In this document: in pieces, positions 8,125 through 18,115 of the stretch
Layout of the letters: every line of letters starts with the position of its first letter
Numbering within the stretch: position 1 is the first letter of the stretch
Assembly (NCBI RefSeq): GCF_000166395.1
Contig: NC_014655.1
Coordinates: 3,224,001-3,288,000, forward strand
Reading direction: 5' to 3'
Source: Leadbetterella byssophila DSM 17132
GTDB lineage: Bacteria > Bacteroidota > Bacteroidia > Cytophagales > Spirosomataceae
Length of the DNA stretch: 64,000 nucleotides
Made by a program: the position numbers and the translations under genes
Notes under the pieces: generated by a model
The model's input: only the letters and a program-made list of their open reading frames with translations
What the model was told of the DNA's origin: nothing
Database searches by the model: none

Positions 8125-8976
8125 ATGTCAACATTAGCATCGCTAAAGAAACTTTCGGATGCATTGCCGGAAAATGGGGTGAAAATGCCCGTCTTGTTTG
8201 TAGGGCACGGTAGTCCTATGAATGCCATAGAAGATAATGAGTTTAGTAGAAAGTGGAGAGAGGTGGCTAAACAGATTCCGGAGCCCGTGGCAGTATTATG
8301 TATTTCAGCGCACTGGTTGACACGGGGTACTTTCGTCACCGCTGCTGCTGAAATGAAAACCATACATGATTTCGGAGGTTTTCCTAGAGCGCTTTTTGAG
8401 GTTCAATACCCCGCCCCTGGCTTTCCTGCTTTAGCGGAAGCTACCGCAGAGTTGATCAAGGATACAAATGTGGGTTTGGATCACGACTGGGGTTTTGACC
8501 ATGGTAGTTGGTCAGTGGTAAAAAACATGTATCCTGAAGCTAATATTCCTATGATCCAGCTGAGTATAGACTACTATCAGCCAGGTTATCATCACTACGA
8601 ATTGGCTAAGTACTTGTATTCCTTGAGAAAAAAGGGAGTTTTGATCTTAGGTAGTGGAAACATGGTACATAACCTAAGGATGATTTCTATTCCTCCAGGA
8701 TCAGATCCAGCCCTTGGCTTCAATGTGGATTATGGGTTTGACTGGGCTATAGAGATGAATGAAATCTTTAAATCACATATAGCAGATAGGAACCATAAGC
8801 CATTAATGGATTATATGAGCTTGCACAAAGATGCGCGCTTGGCTGTACCCACACCAGACCACTATTGGCCTTTGCTTTATACTTTGGGAGTAAGTGATGA
8901 TAAAGACGAAGTCAGCTTCTTCAATGACAAGGCTATAGCCGGATCATTGACCATGACTTCCGTACTGATGAGATAA
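8125..8976 (+). CDS. 4,5-DOPA dioxygenase extradiol-like protein (DODA / LigB superfamily, YgiD-like)
   Basis: The product matches the DODA-type extradiol dioxygenases: FVGHGSPMNAI with a metal-binding His at 28, CISAHWLTRG near 60-70, the DHDWGFDHGSW block near 130 and a His in the PTPDHYWPL segment. These enzymes use a single non-haem metal to cleave catechol rings; the natural substrate in bacteria is mostly unknown. The ATG at 8125 is the first standard start, but the frame stays open upstream to the stop at 8068, and the codons from 8080 (CTG) encode KRREFTLAVGGLIG, a Tat-like twin-Arg segment plus hydrophobic stretch. The true N-terminus may therefore be at 8080 or 8071 with a non-ATG start. 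The 3' end overlaps idi by 33 bases, tail to tail. Confidence 0.85.
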   Translation: MSTLASLKKLSDALPENGVKMPVLFVGHGSPMNAIEDNEFSRKWREVAKQIPEPVAVLCISAHWLTRGTFVTAAAEMKTIHDFGGFPRALFEVQYPAPGFPALAEATAELIKDTNVGLDHDWGFDHGSWSVVKNMYPEANIPMIQLSIDYYQPGYHHYELAKYLYSLRKKGVLILGSGNMVHNLRMISIPPGSDPALGFNVDYGFDWAIEMNEIFKSHIADRNHKPLMDYMSLHKDARLAVPTPDHYWPLLYTLGVSDDKDEVSFFNDKAIAGSLTMTSVLMR

Positions 8977-9459
8977 GATCTTCTTGAACCAAAAGGTGAA
9001 TCTGTTGGGTTCATCTTTTACTTGTTCCAAAAGAGCATCTAGAGGAATCCACTTGTACGCGGAAACTTCAGTGGGGTCAGGAGAAATAAGGCCATTAAAG
9101 GTACCCACAAAGACTTGGTCCACTTCGTTCTCAATCAAGCCGTTCTCAAGTACCGTCTGGTAGGTGAATTGAAAAGCCGGCGAAAGCTCGCATTTAAAGC
9201 CCATTTCTTCTTCTAACCTACGTTCAGCGGCTTGGATAAGAGATTCCTCGGGGTAGGGGTGGCCACAGCAGGCATTTGTCCATAAACCTGCGGAATGATA
9301 CTTTTCATCCGCTCTCTTATGGATTAGCATCTCCCCCTCTTCATTAAAGATCAGTACGGAAAATGCTAAATGCAGGAGACCTTTGCGGTGAACTTCCATC
9401 TTTTCCGCAAAACCTCGCACCGTACCTTCTTCGTCCACCAAAGGGATCATTATCTCCAT
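8944..9459 (-). CDS. idi: Isopentenyl-diphosphate delta-isomerase, type I (Nudix)
   Basis: This enzyme interconverts isopentenyl and dimethylallyl diphosphate for isoprenoid synthesis in the cytoplasm. The sequence has the family's HRKGLLHLAFSV start, the active-site Cys in NACCGHPYPEE, the Nudix-like ERRLEEEMGF helix with metal-binding Glu residues, and a second Glu in IENEVDQVF. I start at the ATG at 9459 (MEIMIPLVDEEG) because the family normally begins just before such a VDE segment; an in-frame ATG at 9495 would add 12 residues unlike the family. Its product feeds the polyprenyl synthase encoded near 56.3 kb and, through that, the quinone side chain used with the menD pathway. Confidence 0.92.
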   Translation of the reverse strand: MEIMIPLVDEEGTVRGFAEKMEVHRKGLLHLAFSVLIFNEEGEMLIHKRADEKYHSAGLWTNACCGHPYPEESLIQAAERRLEEEMGFKCELSPAFQFTYQTVLENGLIENEVDQVFVGTFNGLISPDPTEVSAYKWIPLDALLEQVKDEPNRFTFWFKKILSHQYGSHGQ

Positions 9460-9509
9460 ATTAATATAACAAAAGCGGAAAGAAGGAAAGTTCATTGAGA
9501 GTCCATTGA

Positions 9510-11072
<1,563 letters not shown>

Positions 11073-11080
11073 AATGGAAA

Positions 11081-11105
11081 AGGACTTCAATTTGAAGTCC
11101 TTTTT
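11081..11105 (+). terminator. Terminator of guaB
   Basis: AGGACTTCAA is followed by its inverted copy ending GAAGTCCT and a run of five T; the loop is about AATTT. It starts 9 bases after the guaB stop. An A run upstream could let it work weakly in the opposite direction for nupC as well. Confidence 0.88.
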
Positions 11106-11208
11106 AATTCCTGAAAATGGAGTTTTTGGAAACGTTTATAAGCTAAGTTTCTGATTATTATCGACATATCCAAATTGCGAACAGAAAATTTATTATCTGG
11201 TCGCACTA

Positions 11209-12450
11209 TCAAAATAATAATCCCGCAAAAGTAGCAGACATATACGAGGCCAAAGTACCCGCGATTAATGCCCTCATAGCTACTTGAGTTAAATCTTTCC
11301 TTCTTGATGGCTCCAATGCAGAGATCCCACCGATCTGAATCCCTAAGGAACCTAAGTTAGCAAAACCACAAAGCGCAAAGCTTACAATAGCTATGGTCTT
11401 CGCAGATAAGGTGCCCGCTGCAATATGATCTTTCAAGTGAAGATATGCCACGAATTCATTGGCTGCTAATTTCGTACCCATAAGTGAACCAGCTTGCACA
11501 ATTTCTTCCGAAGGAATTCCCATAGCCCAGGCAAATCCGGAGAATAAATATCCTAGGATCAGATCTAAACTCAACTCAGGTACGTGAATTAACATACCTA
11601 CCTTACCTAAAATAAAATTCAATAAGGCTATTAAAGCTAAGAATCCAATCAGCATGGCCAATACGTTCAAACCTACTTTCAGTCCGTCAGAACATCCGGC
11701 AGAGATGGCATCAATAACATTGGTATGCTCTTTTGCTACTTTCAATTTCACTTCACCTGATGTTTCTGAAGTTTCCGTCTCAGGGAACATCAATTTAGCG
11801 ATGGCTAATGCACCCGGAGCCGCCATGATACTCGCTGCAATAAGGTATTCTGCCTTAACTCCAAACTGGATATAAGTGGCCATCACCCCTCCTGCAATAC
11901 ATGCATAACTACCCGCCATAGAGGCCATCAATTCAGATTTTGTCATCCCTTTCAAATAAGGTTTGATCATGATCTGAGCTTCTACTTGTCCCACAAAAGT
12001 ACTGGCAATGTTAGACAGGGCTTCTGCACCGCTCACATGCATTAACCATTTCATACCTTTGGCCAGCCATTTGATAATAAACTGGATCACACCGTAGTGG
12101 TAAAAGATGTTCACCAATACCGCCACAAAGATGATGGTAGGAATGATCTTAAAGAAGAAAATGAATCCTCCCCCTCCGAAGGCTTTCTCTACCATTGGTA
12201 CATTAGCCAAAGGACCGAATACGAACTCTCCACCGGCATTGGCAAAATCGATGACCTTAGTTACCCATGCTCCCAGGGTCCCAAATATGGCTTTACCAAC
12301 ATTGGTTTTGAGAATGAATAAGGCGAGGAGAAATTGTAAAGCTATACCTACTCCCACCGTACGGAAGTTAATCGCTTTCTTATTGTTTGAAAGGGCATAT
12401 GCTACTCCAAGAATGAGGATAATGCCCAAAATGCCTGTAAAATTTTGCAT
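11209..12450 (-). CDS. Concentrative nucleoside transporter (NupC/CNT family)
   Basis: The 413-residue protein is an inner-membrane carrier of the CNT family, importing nucleosides with a proton or sodium gradient. Three N-terminal helices precede the core; family landmarks seen are GGGGFIFFFKIIPTIIF, the nucleoside-site segment GQVEAQIMIKPYL near residue 155, GSYACIAGGVM, and MGTKLAANEFVAY in the C-terminal half. CNT members with GQ[TV]E usually accept nucleosides, so purine or pyrimidine nucleoside import is expected. No promoter consensus is evident upstream of 12450. The ion coupled cannot be decided here. Confidence 0.93.
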   Translation of the reverse strand: MQNFTGILGIILILGVAYALSNNKKAINFRTVGVGIALQFLLALFILKTNVGKAIFGTLGAWVTKVIDFANAGGEFVFGPLANVPMVEKAFGGGGFIFFFKIIPTIIFVAVLVNIFYHYGVIQFIIKWLAKGMKWLMHVSGAEALSNIASTFVGQVEAQIMIKPYLKGMTKSELMASMAGSYACIAGGVMATYIQFGVKAEYLIAASIMAAPGALAIAKLMFPETETSETSGEVKLKVAKEHTNVIDAISAGCSDGLKVGLNVLAMLIGFLALIALLNFILGKVGMLIHVPELSLDLILGYLFSGFAWAMGIPSEEIVQAGSLMGTKLAANEFVAYLHLKDHIAAGTLSAKTIAIVSFALCGFANLGSLGIQIGGISALEPSRRKDLTQVAMRALIAGTLASYMSATFAGLLF

Positions 12451-12520
12451 TTTTAGTTAGATAAGGACTTTCCAGTCTGAAAGTTATAAAAAAAGAGTAA
12501 AAAAGAAATTGGGCAGGGGA

Positions 12521-14011
12521 TTATTCTTCCCATGCCCAATCTATTTTATGTTTCATGTCTTTGATGACCATACGGTTATTCTTAAAGTATGCTCTGATCT
12601 CATCCACTTTGTCATATTGCTGTGCAGCCTTATACTCCTTGTATAGGCTGAGCATACCTTTAAGTACGGACTCTCCATCACCCGGCACTTCTTCGGCCAA
12701 ACCTAAAATTTCCTGAGTTAAGAGAATAAAGTTCTTCTTAAGCGCTTCGAAAGTCTCTTCTCCTAGCGCAGCAGATGCCAATTGATTCATGTAAATCATG
12801 TTTACATATTTCAATAGCGTGAATAATTGGGCTAGTCCTACTGCTGTATTCAAGTCATCGTTCAGAGCATCATAGAACCCGGATATCGCTTTCTGAATAT
12901 CTGCTATCTTCTTTTCATCCAAATCTACTTCAGCGTTCGGCTCATAAGTCAAGTCTTTAGCTATTTTCATGCCGTTAAGCATTCTTCTATAGCCTTTTTG
13001 CGCGGCCTTTAATGCATCGTTAGAAAAGTCTAAGGTAGAGCGGTAGTGCGACTGAAGCATGAAGAATCGCACTGTCATAGGACTGTACGCCTGCTCCAAT
13101 AAAGGATGATCTCCGGTGATCAATTCACGTGGAAGGAAACTGTTGCCAAGTGACTTAGACATCTTCTGGCCATTCACAGTTAACATATTTGAATGCATCC
13201 AATACCTCACCGGATCTTCTCCCGTCAGTCCCTTTCCTTGAGCTATTTCACATTCATGGTGAGGGAATTTCAAATCCATACCGCCTCCATGTATGTCAAA
13301 CTGATTTCCCAGGTATTTTACACTCATACATGTACACTCCAAGTGCCATCCCGGGAAGCCTTTGCCCCAAGGACTGTTCCACTGCATGATATGTTCCGGT
13401 GCTGCTTTTTTCCAAAGGGCAAAGTCAAGAGGGTTTCTCTTCTCCGCTTGTCCATCCAAAGCACGCGTTTCATTTAGGAGATCCTCTAATATTCTTCCTG
13501 AAAGCTTGCCGTAATTATTCCCTGCTTCGTTATACTTGTTGATATCAAAATAAACAGATCCATTGGATTCATAAGCCAATCCTTTCTGAATCAAATCTTG
13601 GACAGCTTCTATCTGCTCAATCAAATGGCCCGTAGCAGAAGGCTCTATGCTAGGAGGTAAAAAGTTAAATTGATTCAAAACATCATGGAAATCATTGGTG
13701 TATCTCTGCACCACTTCCATAGGTTCTAGTTTTTCTAACTTGGCTATCTTACCTATCTTATCTTCGCCTTCATCTCCGTCTCCCACTAGGTGGCCCACAT
13801 CCGTAATGTTTCTTACATACCTCACTTTATAACCGGTATGAAGAAGGTATCTGTAGAGAATGTCAAAAGTTAAAAAGGTACGAATGTTCCCCAAATGTAC
13901 ATTGTTGTAGACAGTGGGTCCACATACGTACATGCCTACATAACCGGGATTTAGGGGTTCAAAGAGTTCTTTTTTTCGCGAGAGCGAATTATACAGTTTT
14001 AATGCTTGCAT
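12521..14011 (-). CDS. cysS: Cysteinyl-tRNA synthetase
   Basis: A class I aminoacyl-tRNA synthetase that charges tRNA-Cys. It shows the zinc-site Cys30 in YVCGPTVYNN, the HIGH-type VHLGNIR at about 38-44, further zinc ligands in HLECTCM and FPHHECE, and KMSKS near 275 (GQKMSKSLGNS). The anticodon-binding DALR-type helical region fills the C-terminal third. Length (496 aa) is normal and no key residue is missing. A TAATTTTG box on the minus strand lies 24 bases upstream. Confidence 0.97.
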   Translation of the reverse strand: MQALKLYNSLSRKKELFEPLNPGYVGMYVCGPTVYNNVHLGNIRTFLTFDILYRYLLHTGYKVRYVRNITDVGHLVGDGDEGEDKIGKIAKLEKLEPMEVVQRYTNDFHDVLNQFNFLPPSIEPSATGHLIEQIEAVQDLIQKGLAYESNGSVYFDINKYNEAGNNYGKLSGRILEDLLNETRALDGQAEKRNPLDFALWKKAAPEHIMQWNSPWGKGFPGWHLECTCMSVKYLGNQFDIHGGGMDLKFPHHECEIAQGKGLTGEDPVRYWMHSNMLTVNGQKMSKSLGNSFLPRELITGDHPLLEQAYSPMTVRFFMLQSHYRSTLDFSNDALKAAQKGYRRMLNGMKIAKDLTYEPNAEVDLDEKKIADIQKAISGFYDALNDDLNTAVGLAQLFTLLKYVNMIYMNQLASAALGEETFEALKKNFILLTQEILGLAEEVPGDGESVLKGMLSLYKEYKAAQQYDKVDEIRAYFKNNRMVIKDMKHKIDWAWEE

Positions 14012-14034
14012 TCGATGCCTATATAAATGTTTTG

Positions 14035-14042
14035 CAAAATTA
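14035..14042 (-). promoter_or_regulatory. -7 promoter box of cysS
   Basis: The minus strand reads TAATTTTG, an exact TAnnTTTG match, 24 bases before the cysS ATG. A -33 TTG at standard spacing is not seen. Confidence 0.45.
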
Positions 14043-14087
14043 CCCTTTTAAATACAGGATTGTTTATTTAATTGCAATTTATATCTA

Positions 14088-14103
14088 TCTACTCGTGAGT
14101 AGA
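14088..14103. promoter_or_regulatory. Operator-like inverted repeat between cysS and the SGNH hydrolase gene
   Basis: TCTACTC and GAGTAGA are perfect 7-base inverted arms separated by GT. The site is 26 bases before the SGNH hydrolase ATG, where a repressor could block initiation. The binding protein is unknown. Confidence 0.35.
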
Positions 14104-14128
14104 ATCAAGCTTTAAAAATAACAAAAAG

Positions 14129-14803
14129 ATGAGACATTTTGTATTTCTACTTCTTTTGTCCCTTGTATTTTCCTGCTCCCCCGCCAAAAAATACGTTGAA
14201 GGTTCTAAACATTGGGAAAAAGAGATCTCAGAATTAGTTAGTGATTCAAAAACCTATCCTTCTGAGTCCATACTATTTATAGGTTCAAGCAGCATTAGAC
14301 TATGGGATAATATAGAGAAAGATATGGCCCCGTATCCTGTGATCAAAAGAGGATTTGGTGGTTCAAATCTCAAAGATGTGATCGTCTATGAAGACAGATT
14401 AGTAAATCCTCATTCCTTTAGAGCGGTAGTGGTTTTTGTAGCTAATGATATCACGGGAGGGAAAGAGGACGCTACACCTAAGGAGGTCTTTGAAAGATAT
14501 AAATTGCTGGTCAAAAGCATTAGAAAAGAACACAAAAAAGAGCCTATTTTTTGGGTACAAATTACCCCAACAGAATCTCGCTGGAAAGTATGGGATAAGA
14601 TACAGGAAGCAAATACTTTGATCAAAAACTATACTGAAAAGAACAAAAATCTGTACTACATAGAAACGGCTGAAGCTTTCCTCGGACCGGATGGGAAACC
14701 TATTCCTGCTTACTTTAGGGCAGATAAATTGCACTTGACCCAACAAGGGTACGACCTTTGGTCCGGATTAATCAAAGCCTCATTGAATCAACACTTGAAA
14801 TGA
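14129..14803 (+). CDS. SGNH/GDSL-type hydrolase, lipoprotein
   Basis: The N-terminus is a lipoprotein signal with the lipobox VFSC (Cys at about 16), placing the product on a periplasmic-facing membrane. The catalytic features of an SGNH hydrolase follow: block I FIGSSSIRLW with the nucleophile Ser near 52, block III VFVANDI, and block V DKLHLTQQGY with the catalytic Asp and His near the C-terminus. These enzymes hydrolyse esters, often acetyl or acyl groups on sugars. Its stop overlaps the start of the lactonase gene by four bases (ATGA), so the two are translationally coupled; a shared carbohydrate or lactone substrate is inference. Confidence 0.88.
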   Translation: MRHFVFLLLLSLVFSCSPAKKYVEGSKHWEKEISELVSDSKTYPSESILFIGSSSIRLWDNIEKDMAPYPVIKRGFGGSNLKDVIVYEDRLVNPHSFRAVVVFVANDITGGKEDATPKEVFERYKLLVKSIRKEHKKEPIFWVQITPTESRWKVWDKIQEANTLIKNYTEKNKNLYYIETAEAFLGPDGKPIPAYFRADKLHLTQQGYDLWSGLIKASLNQHLK

Positions 14804-15852
14804 CAACTTTCATTCTCTCTCTCTTTACTCTCTTTCTTAATCCCCCAGAAAAGAGATATAAGATTCTGGTTGGTACTTACACCGACAGTGGCTCGGAGGG
14901 TATTTATTTGTTCTCTTTGGCTGGAAATATGAATCAGCAATCCCTTCTGGCTAAGACGAATGGAGTTCCTAACCCATCATTCCTAGCATACGAAAAGGGG
15001 AAAGTCTTTGCCGTTAATGAATTGGAAGATGGTAAGATCCAGTCGTACGCACTAAAAAATAATAAGTTTGAATTTATTTCCGAACAAAGTACCAATGGAG
15101 CTTATCCTTGTCACCTTTCCTATGCGGAAGGCCAAGTGTTTGTTGCCAACTACGGAGAGGGAAGTTTTCTGGCCTACAAAGTAAATGAAACAGGAGCTAT
15201 TTCCTTGCCTCACTTTGTTTACCAAAATAAAGGAACAGGACCGGTTACTGACCGACAAGAAAAAGCCCATATGCATTCCGTCACCGTACATGGAAAGGAG
15301 CTGTGGGCAGCAGATCTAGGAACGGATGAAGTTCTTGTCTATAGTATTCCGGAAATTAAAGAGGTTAAAAAGATCAAAATGACTCCCGGATCAGGCCCAC
15401 GTCATATCACTTTTCATAAAAGCCTGCCCTTAGCCTACGTCATAAATGAACTCAATAATACCATAACGGTAGTTAATACAAAGACTTACCAGTCAGTACA
15501 AGAGATTTCTACCTTACCGAAAGGATTTTCAGGAACTAGTTTTTGTGCGGATATACATTTTTCTCCCGATCAAAAATACCTATACGGTTCCAATAGATAT
15601 TCAGATGGACTAGCACGCTTTAAAGTAGACGCAAAAACAGGTTTATTGAGTTTCGAGGAAGTTCAATCTGTGGAAGGAAAAGTGCCTAGAAATTTTGCCA
15701 TTTCTCCGGATGGGAAGTGGATTCTTGTAGCGAATCAGGATTCAAATGATATTGTGATCTTTGAAAGGAATACCAAAACCGGAAAAATCAAGTTTACGGG
15801 GAATACCATCTCTATCCCTAAGCCGGTTTTTGTTAAGTTTATAGAGGAGTAA
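14800..15852 (+). CDS. Lactonase-family beta-propeller protein (6-phosphogluconolactonase-like)
   Basis: The protein belongs to the seven-bladed beta-propeller lactonase family (PF10282 type): an initial ILVGTYTDSGSEGIYLF blade, LSYAEGQVFVANYGEGS, GPRHITFHKSLPLAYVINEL and a closing FAISPDGKWILVANQ. A hydrophobic N-terminal segment (FILSLFTLFL) looks like a signal peptide, so export is likely, unlike the cytoplasmic E. coli Pgl. I use the ATG at 14800, which overlaps the upstream stop; an in-frame TTG at 14758 lies deep in the neighbour gene. The stop codon sits inside a 12-bp inverted repeat. True 6-phosphogluconolactonase activity is unlikely for an exported protein. Confidence 0.87.
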   Translation: MTTFILSLFTLFLNPPEKRYKILVGTYTDSGSEGIYLFSLAGNMNQQSLLAKTNGVPNPSFLAYEKGKVFAVNELEDGKIQSYALKNNKFEFISEQSTNGAYPCHLSYAEGQVFVANYGEGSFLAYKVNETGAISLPHFVYQNKGTGPVTDRQEKAHMHSVTVHGKELWAADLGTDEVLVYSIPEIKEVKKIKMTPGSGPRHITFHKSLPLAYVINELNNTITVVNTKTYQSVQEISTLPKGFSGTSFCADIHFSPDQKYLYGSNRYSDGLARFKVDAKTGLLSFEEVQSVEGKVPRNFAISPDGKWILVANQDSNDIVIFERNTKTGKIKFTGNTISIPKPVFVKFIEE

Positions 15853-15867
15853 GGATACTCCTCTATA
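15840..15867. terminator. Perfect 12-bp inverted repeat between convergent lactonase and FKBP genes
   Basis: TATAGAGGAGTA and its exact inverted copy TACTCCTCTATA flank a 4-base AGGA loop. The hairpin contains the lactonase stop codon and ends two bases before the FKBP stop. No long T run follows on either strand, so it may be a bidirectional barrier or 3'-end stabiliser instead of a classical terminator. Confidence 0.55.
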
Positions 15868-15868
15868 A

Positions 15869-16387
15869 TCAATGGTGATGATGTCCACCAGGTCCGTGTA
15901 CGTGACCGTGATCTAATTCTTCTGAAGTAGCCTCCCTAACAGTAAGTACCTTTCCTTCAAATTTGAGTGTTTTGCCGGCAAGCGGGTGGTTAAAATCAAT
16001 GATCACCACATCCTCTTTTACTTCAACTACTCTTCCTTGAATTTTGGCTCCTTCATCATTAGTGAAAGGGATAGGATTTCCCGGTTCTAAGAAACCTGCT
16101 GGTACTTGTCCATCTTCAATCTTGAACATATCCAAGCTGAAATCTACTACATTATCGTCGTAGAATTCTCCAAAACCGTCCTCAGGACTGATTTCAAAGT
16201 TATACGTATCTCCTGCTTCTAAACCGTTTAAGTTTTCCTCAAACTTTGGCGGTAAACCGCTATTTCCTGCCAAATAAAACATGGCTTCGTCTTCGCCCAC
16301 TTCCTCGACCAGTTCGAAATCATCTCCAGGCCCCGAAGTGTAAAGGGTATAGGCAGTGGATACCACCTTTCCGTTTGAAATTTTCAT
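15869..16387 (-). CDS. FKBP-type peptidyl-prolyl cis-trans isomerase, SlyD-like
   Basis: The 172-residue protein has the SlyD layout: a short FKBP domain interrupted by an insert-in-flap chaperone domain. Seen are the opening YTLYTSGPGDDFELVEE, the FYLAGNSGLPPKFEENLNGLE segment of the FKBP core split around GDTYNFEISPEDGFGEF, the VVIIDFNHPLAGKTL motif, and a C-terminal tail rich in His and Gly (HGHVHGPGGHHHH). In E. coli SlyD such a tail binds nickel. The protein is cytoplasmic (no signal) and should assist folding and possibly metal handling. It converges on the lactonase gene. Confidence 0.92.
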   Translation of the reverse strand: MKISNGKVVSTAYTLYTSGPGDDFELVEEVGEDEAMFYLAGNSGLPPKFEENLNGLEAGDTYNFEISPEDGFGEFYDDNVVDFSLDMFKIEDGQVPAGFLEPGNPIPFTNDEGAKIQGRVVEVKEDVVIIDFNHPLAGKTLKFEGKVLTVREATSEELDHGHVHGPGGHHHH

Positions 16388-16462
16388 CGTAATTGAAATT
16401 AATTGTGAAACAAAGGTAGGAGGAAAGAATGGTTTTGGATAATATCTTTGGGAATATAGTCC

Positions 16463-16470
16463 TACTTTTG
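16463..16470 (+). promoter_or_regulatory. -7 promoter box of menD
   Basis: TACTTTTG matches TAnnTTTG, 16 bases before the menD ATG. Upstream TTTG sequences exist at 16434-16437 and 16447-16450, but neither has ideal spacing. Confidence 0.5.
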
Positions 16471-16486
16471 CAAAAAAGCATTAGAT

Positions 16487-18115
16487 ATGGCTCTACTTTC
16501 TCCGCTATATAGCGTAGCTGATATTTGTGCCTCCTGGGGTGTAGAAGACGTTATCATCTGTCCCGGTTCCAGAAGTGCAGCCTTAACCCTAGCCTTCAAT
16601 AGAAATGGACAATTTCGTACTAAGGTAATCACTGACGAGAGAAGTGCTGCATTCGTAGGTCTGGGCTTGGCACAGCAGTCCGGAAAGCCCGTAGTCCTCA
16701 TCTGTACGTCAGGTACCGCCGTGCTCAATTTTGCCCCGGCCGTTACAGAAGCGTTTTTCCAAAAGGTACCCCTTCTAATTCTTAGTGCTGACCGCCCCCC
16801 TGAGTGGATCAACCAATACGATGGTCAAACCATTTACCAATCTAAGGCTTTCGGAAAACATATTGTCAAGGATTATGATTTTCCGGCTGACTATACACAT
16901 CCGGATGCAGTATGGAGCATAGAGCGACAAACCAATGAAGCCTTAGCTCATTGCAGAAAAGGTCCCGTGCACATCAATATTCCCATAAGAGAGCCCTTCT
17001 ATCCTCTGCCTGAGGAAAAATATGAAGGAAAGGGAAGATATATACCCTTTGCTAAGTTTTCTCAACAAGTTCAATTAGCGGAAGAGCAGGTCAAAGAATG
17101 GTCAGAAGCAAAGAGTATCTTGGTAGCGATAGGCCAAAATACAAAGGATTTAGAAGAAGATTTGGCTCGACTGGTACAAGATAATAGAGTAATCCTTCTG
17201 GTAGATGTGATCTCTAATGTTGGGTTAGAGAAGAAAATCACATCTCATGATCTATTTTTATCTCAATCAGGGTCAAAATTTGACCTTTTGGTAACACTTG
17301 GAAAAAGTTTTATCTCTAAGACCTTAAAACAGTTTTTTAGGAAAAATCCTCCAAGAGTCCACTGGCATGTGGAAGAAGAGAATAATATCCTGGATCCCTT
17401 CCAAAGCATTACCGTGCGTTTTCCATTGTCTACAACTGATTTCCTTAAAGCATTGCCAATAAGTGAAGTTTCGACACCATCTGATATCTGGATTGCAGAA
17501 GAGAAGAAGACAAAGGCTCACATAGAGAATTTTATCTCTAAAGCTCCTTTCGGAGAATTAAAGGCCACCGCTACCATTTTTGAAAAGGTAGAAAGTAAGG
17601 AAGTTTTACATCTGGGAAATAGCATGCCGGTACGCTATGGGAATCTATTACAAGGGTTCCTTAAACCCCAAATCAAAGTATATTCCAATAGGGGCACTTC
17701 CGGGATTGATGGGATTGTAAGTACGGCTATCGGACAAGCTTTAGGTACAGAACAAAGAGTACATTGTATAGTCGGAGATATTTCCTTCTTCTATGATAGT
17801 AATGCCCTCTTCGCTGCTAAACCGAAGAATCTAAAGGTGTATGTGATCCAAAATGGGGGAGGTAACATTTTCAGAATCATTGATGGTCCTTCGAAACAAG
17901 CTGAGCTGGAACAATATTTCATTACTCCTCAAAACAGAAGTGCAGAACATTTGGCTAAGGAGGCCGGGTTTAGGTATTATCGTGTGAGCACTCAGGAAGA
18001 GTTAGAAGATGCATTAAACCAAAAAGAGGACGTTGCCGCCCTCTTCGAAATTATAGTAGATGGAGTTGAAGATGCAAAGATCTTCAAACACCTGAAGTCT
18101 AGTCTTATTTTGTAA
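16487..18115 (+). CDS. menD: 2-succinyl-5-enolpyruvyl-6-hydroxy-3-cyclohexene-1-carboxylate synthase
   Basis: MenD is a thiamine diphosphate enzyme joining isochorismate and 2-oxoglutarate in menaquinone synthesis. The N-terminal Pyr domain shows CPGSRSAALTLAFNR and the activating Glu in TDERSAAFVGLGLAQ near residue 48-52; the C-terminal PP domain has the metal site GDISFFYDSNAL and IQNGGGNIFRI. Length (542 aa) is normal. No other men gene is adjacent in the window. Its stop overlaps the convergent LolA-like gene by 11 bases. Menaquinone is the expected respiratory quinone in this phylum. Confidence 0.95.
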   Translation: MALLSPLYSVADICASWGVEDVIICPGSRSAALTLAFNRNGQFRTKVITDERSAAFVGLGLAQQSGKPVVLICTSGTAVLNFAPAVTEAFFQKVPLLILSADRPPEWINQYDGQTIYQSKAFGKHIVKDYDFPADYTHPDAVWSIERQTNEALAHCRKGPVHINIPIREPFYPLPEEKYEGKGRYIPFAKFSQQVQLAEEQVKEWSEAKSILVAIGQNTKDLEEDLARLVQDNRVILLVDVISNVGLEKKITSHDLFLSQSGSKFDLLVTLGKSFISKTLKQFFRKNPPRVHWHVEEENNILDPFQSITVRFPLSTTDFLKALPISEVSTPSDIWIAEEKKTKAHIENFISKAPFGELKATATIFEKVESKEVLHLGNSMPVRYGNLLQGFLKPQIKVYSNRGTSGIDGIVSTAIGQALGTEQRVHCIVGDISFFYDSNALFAAKPKNLKVYVIQNGGGNIFRIIDGPSKQAELEQYFITPQNRSAEHLAKEAGFRYYRVSTQEELEDALNQKEDVAALFEIIVDGVEDAKIFKHLKSSLIL

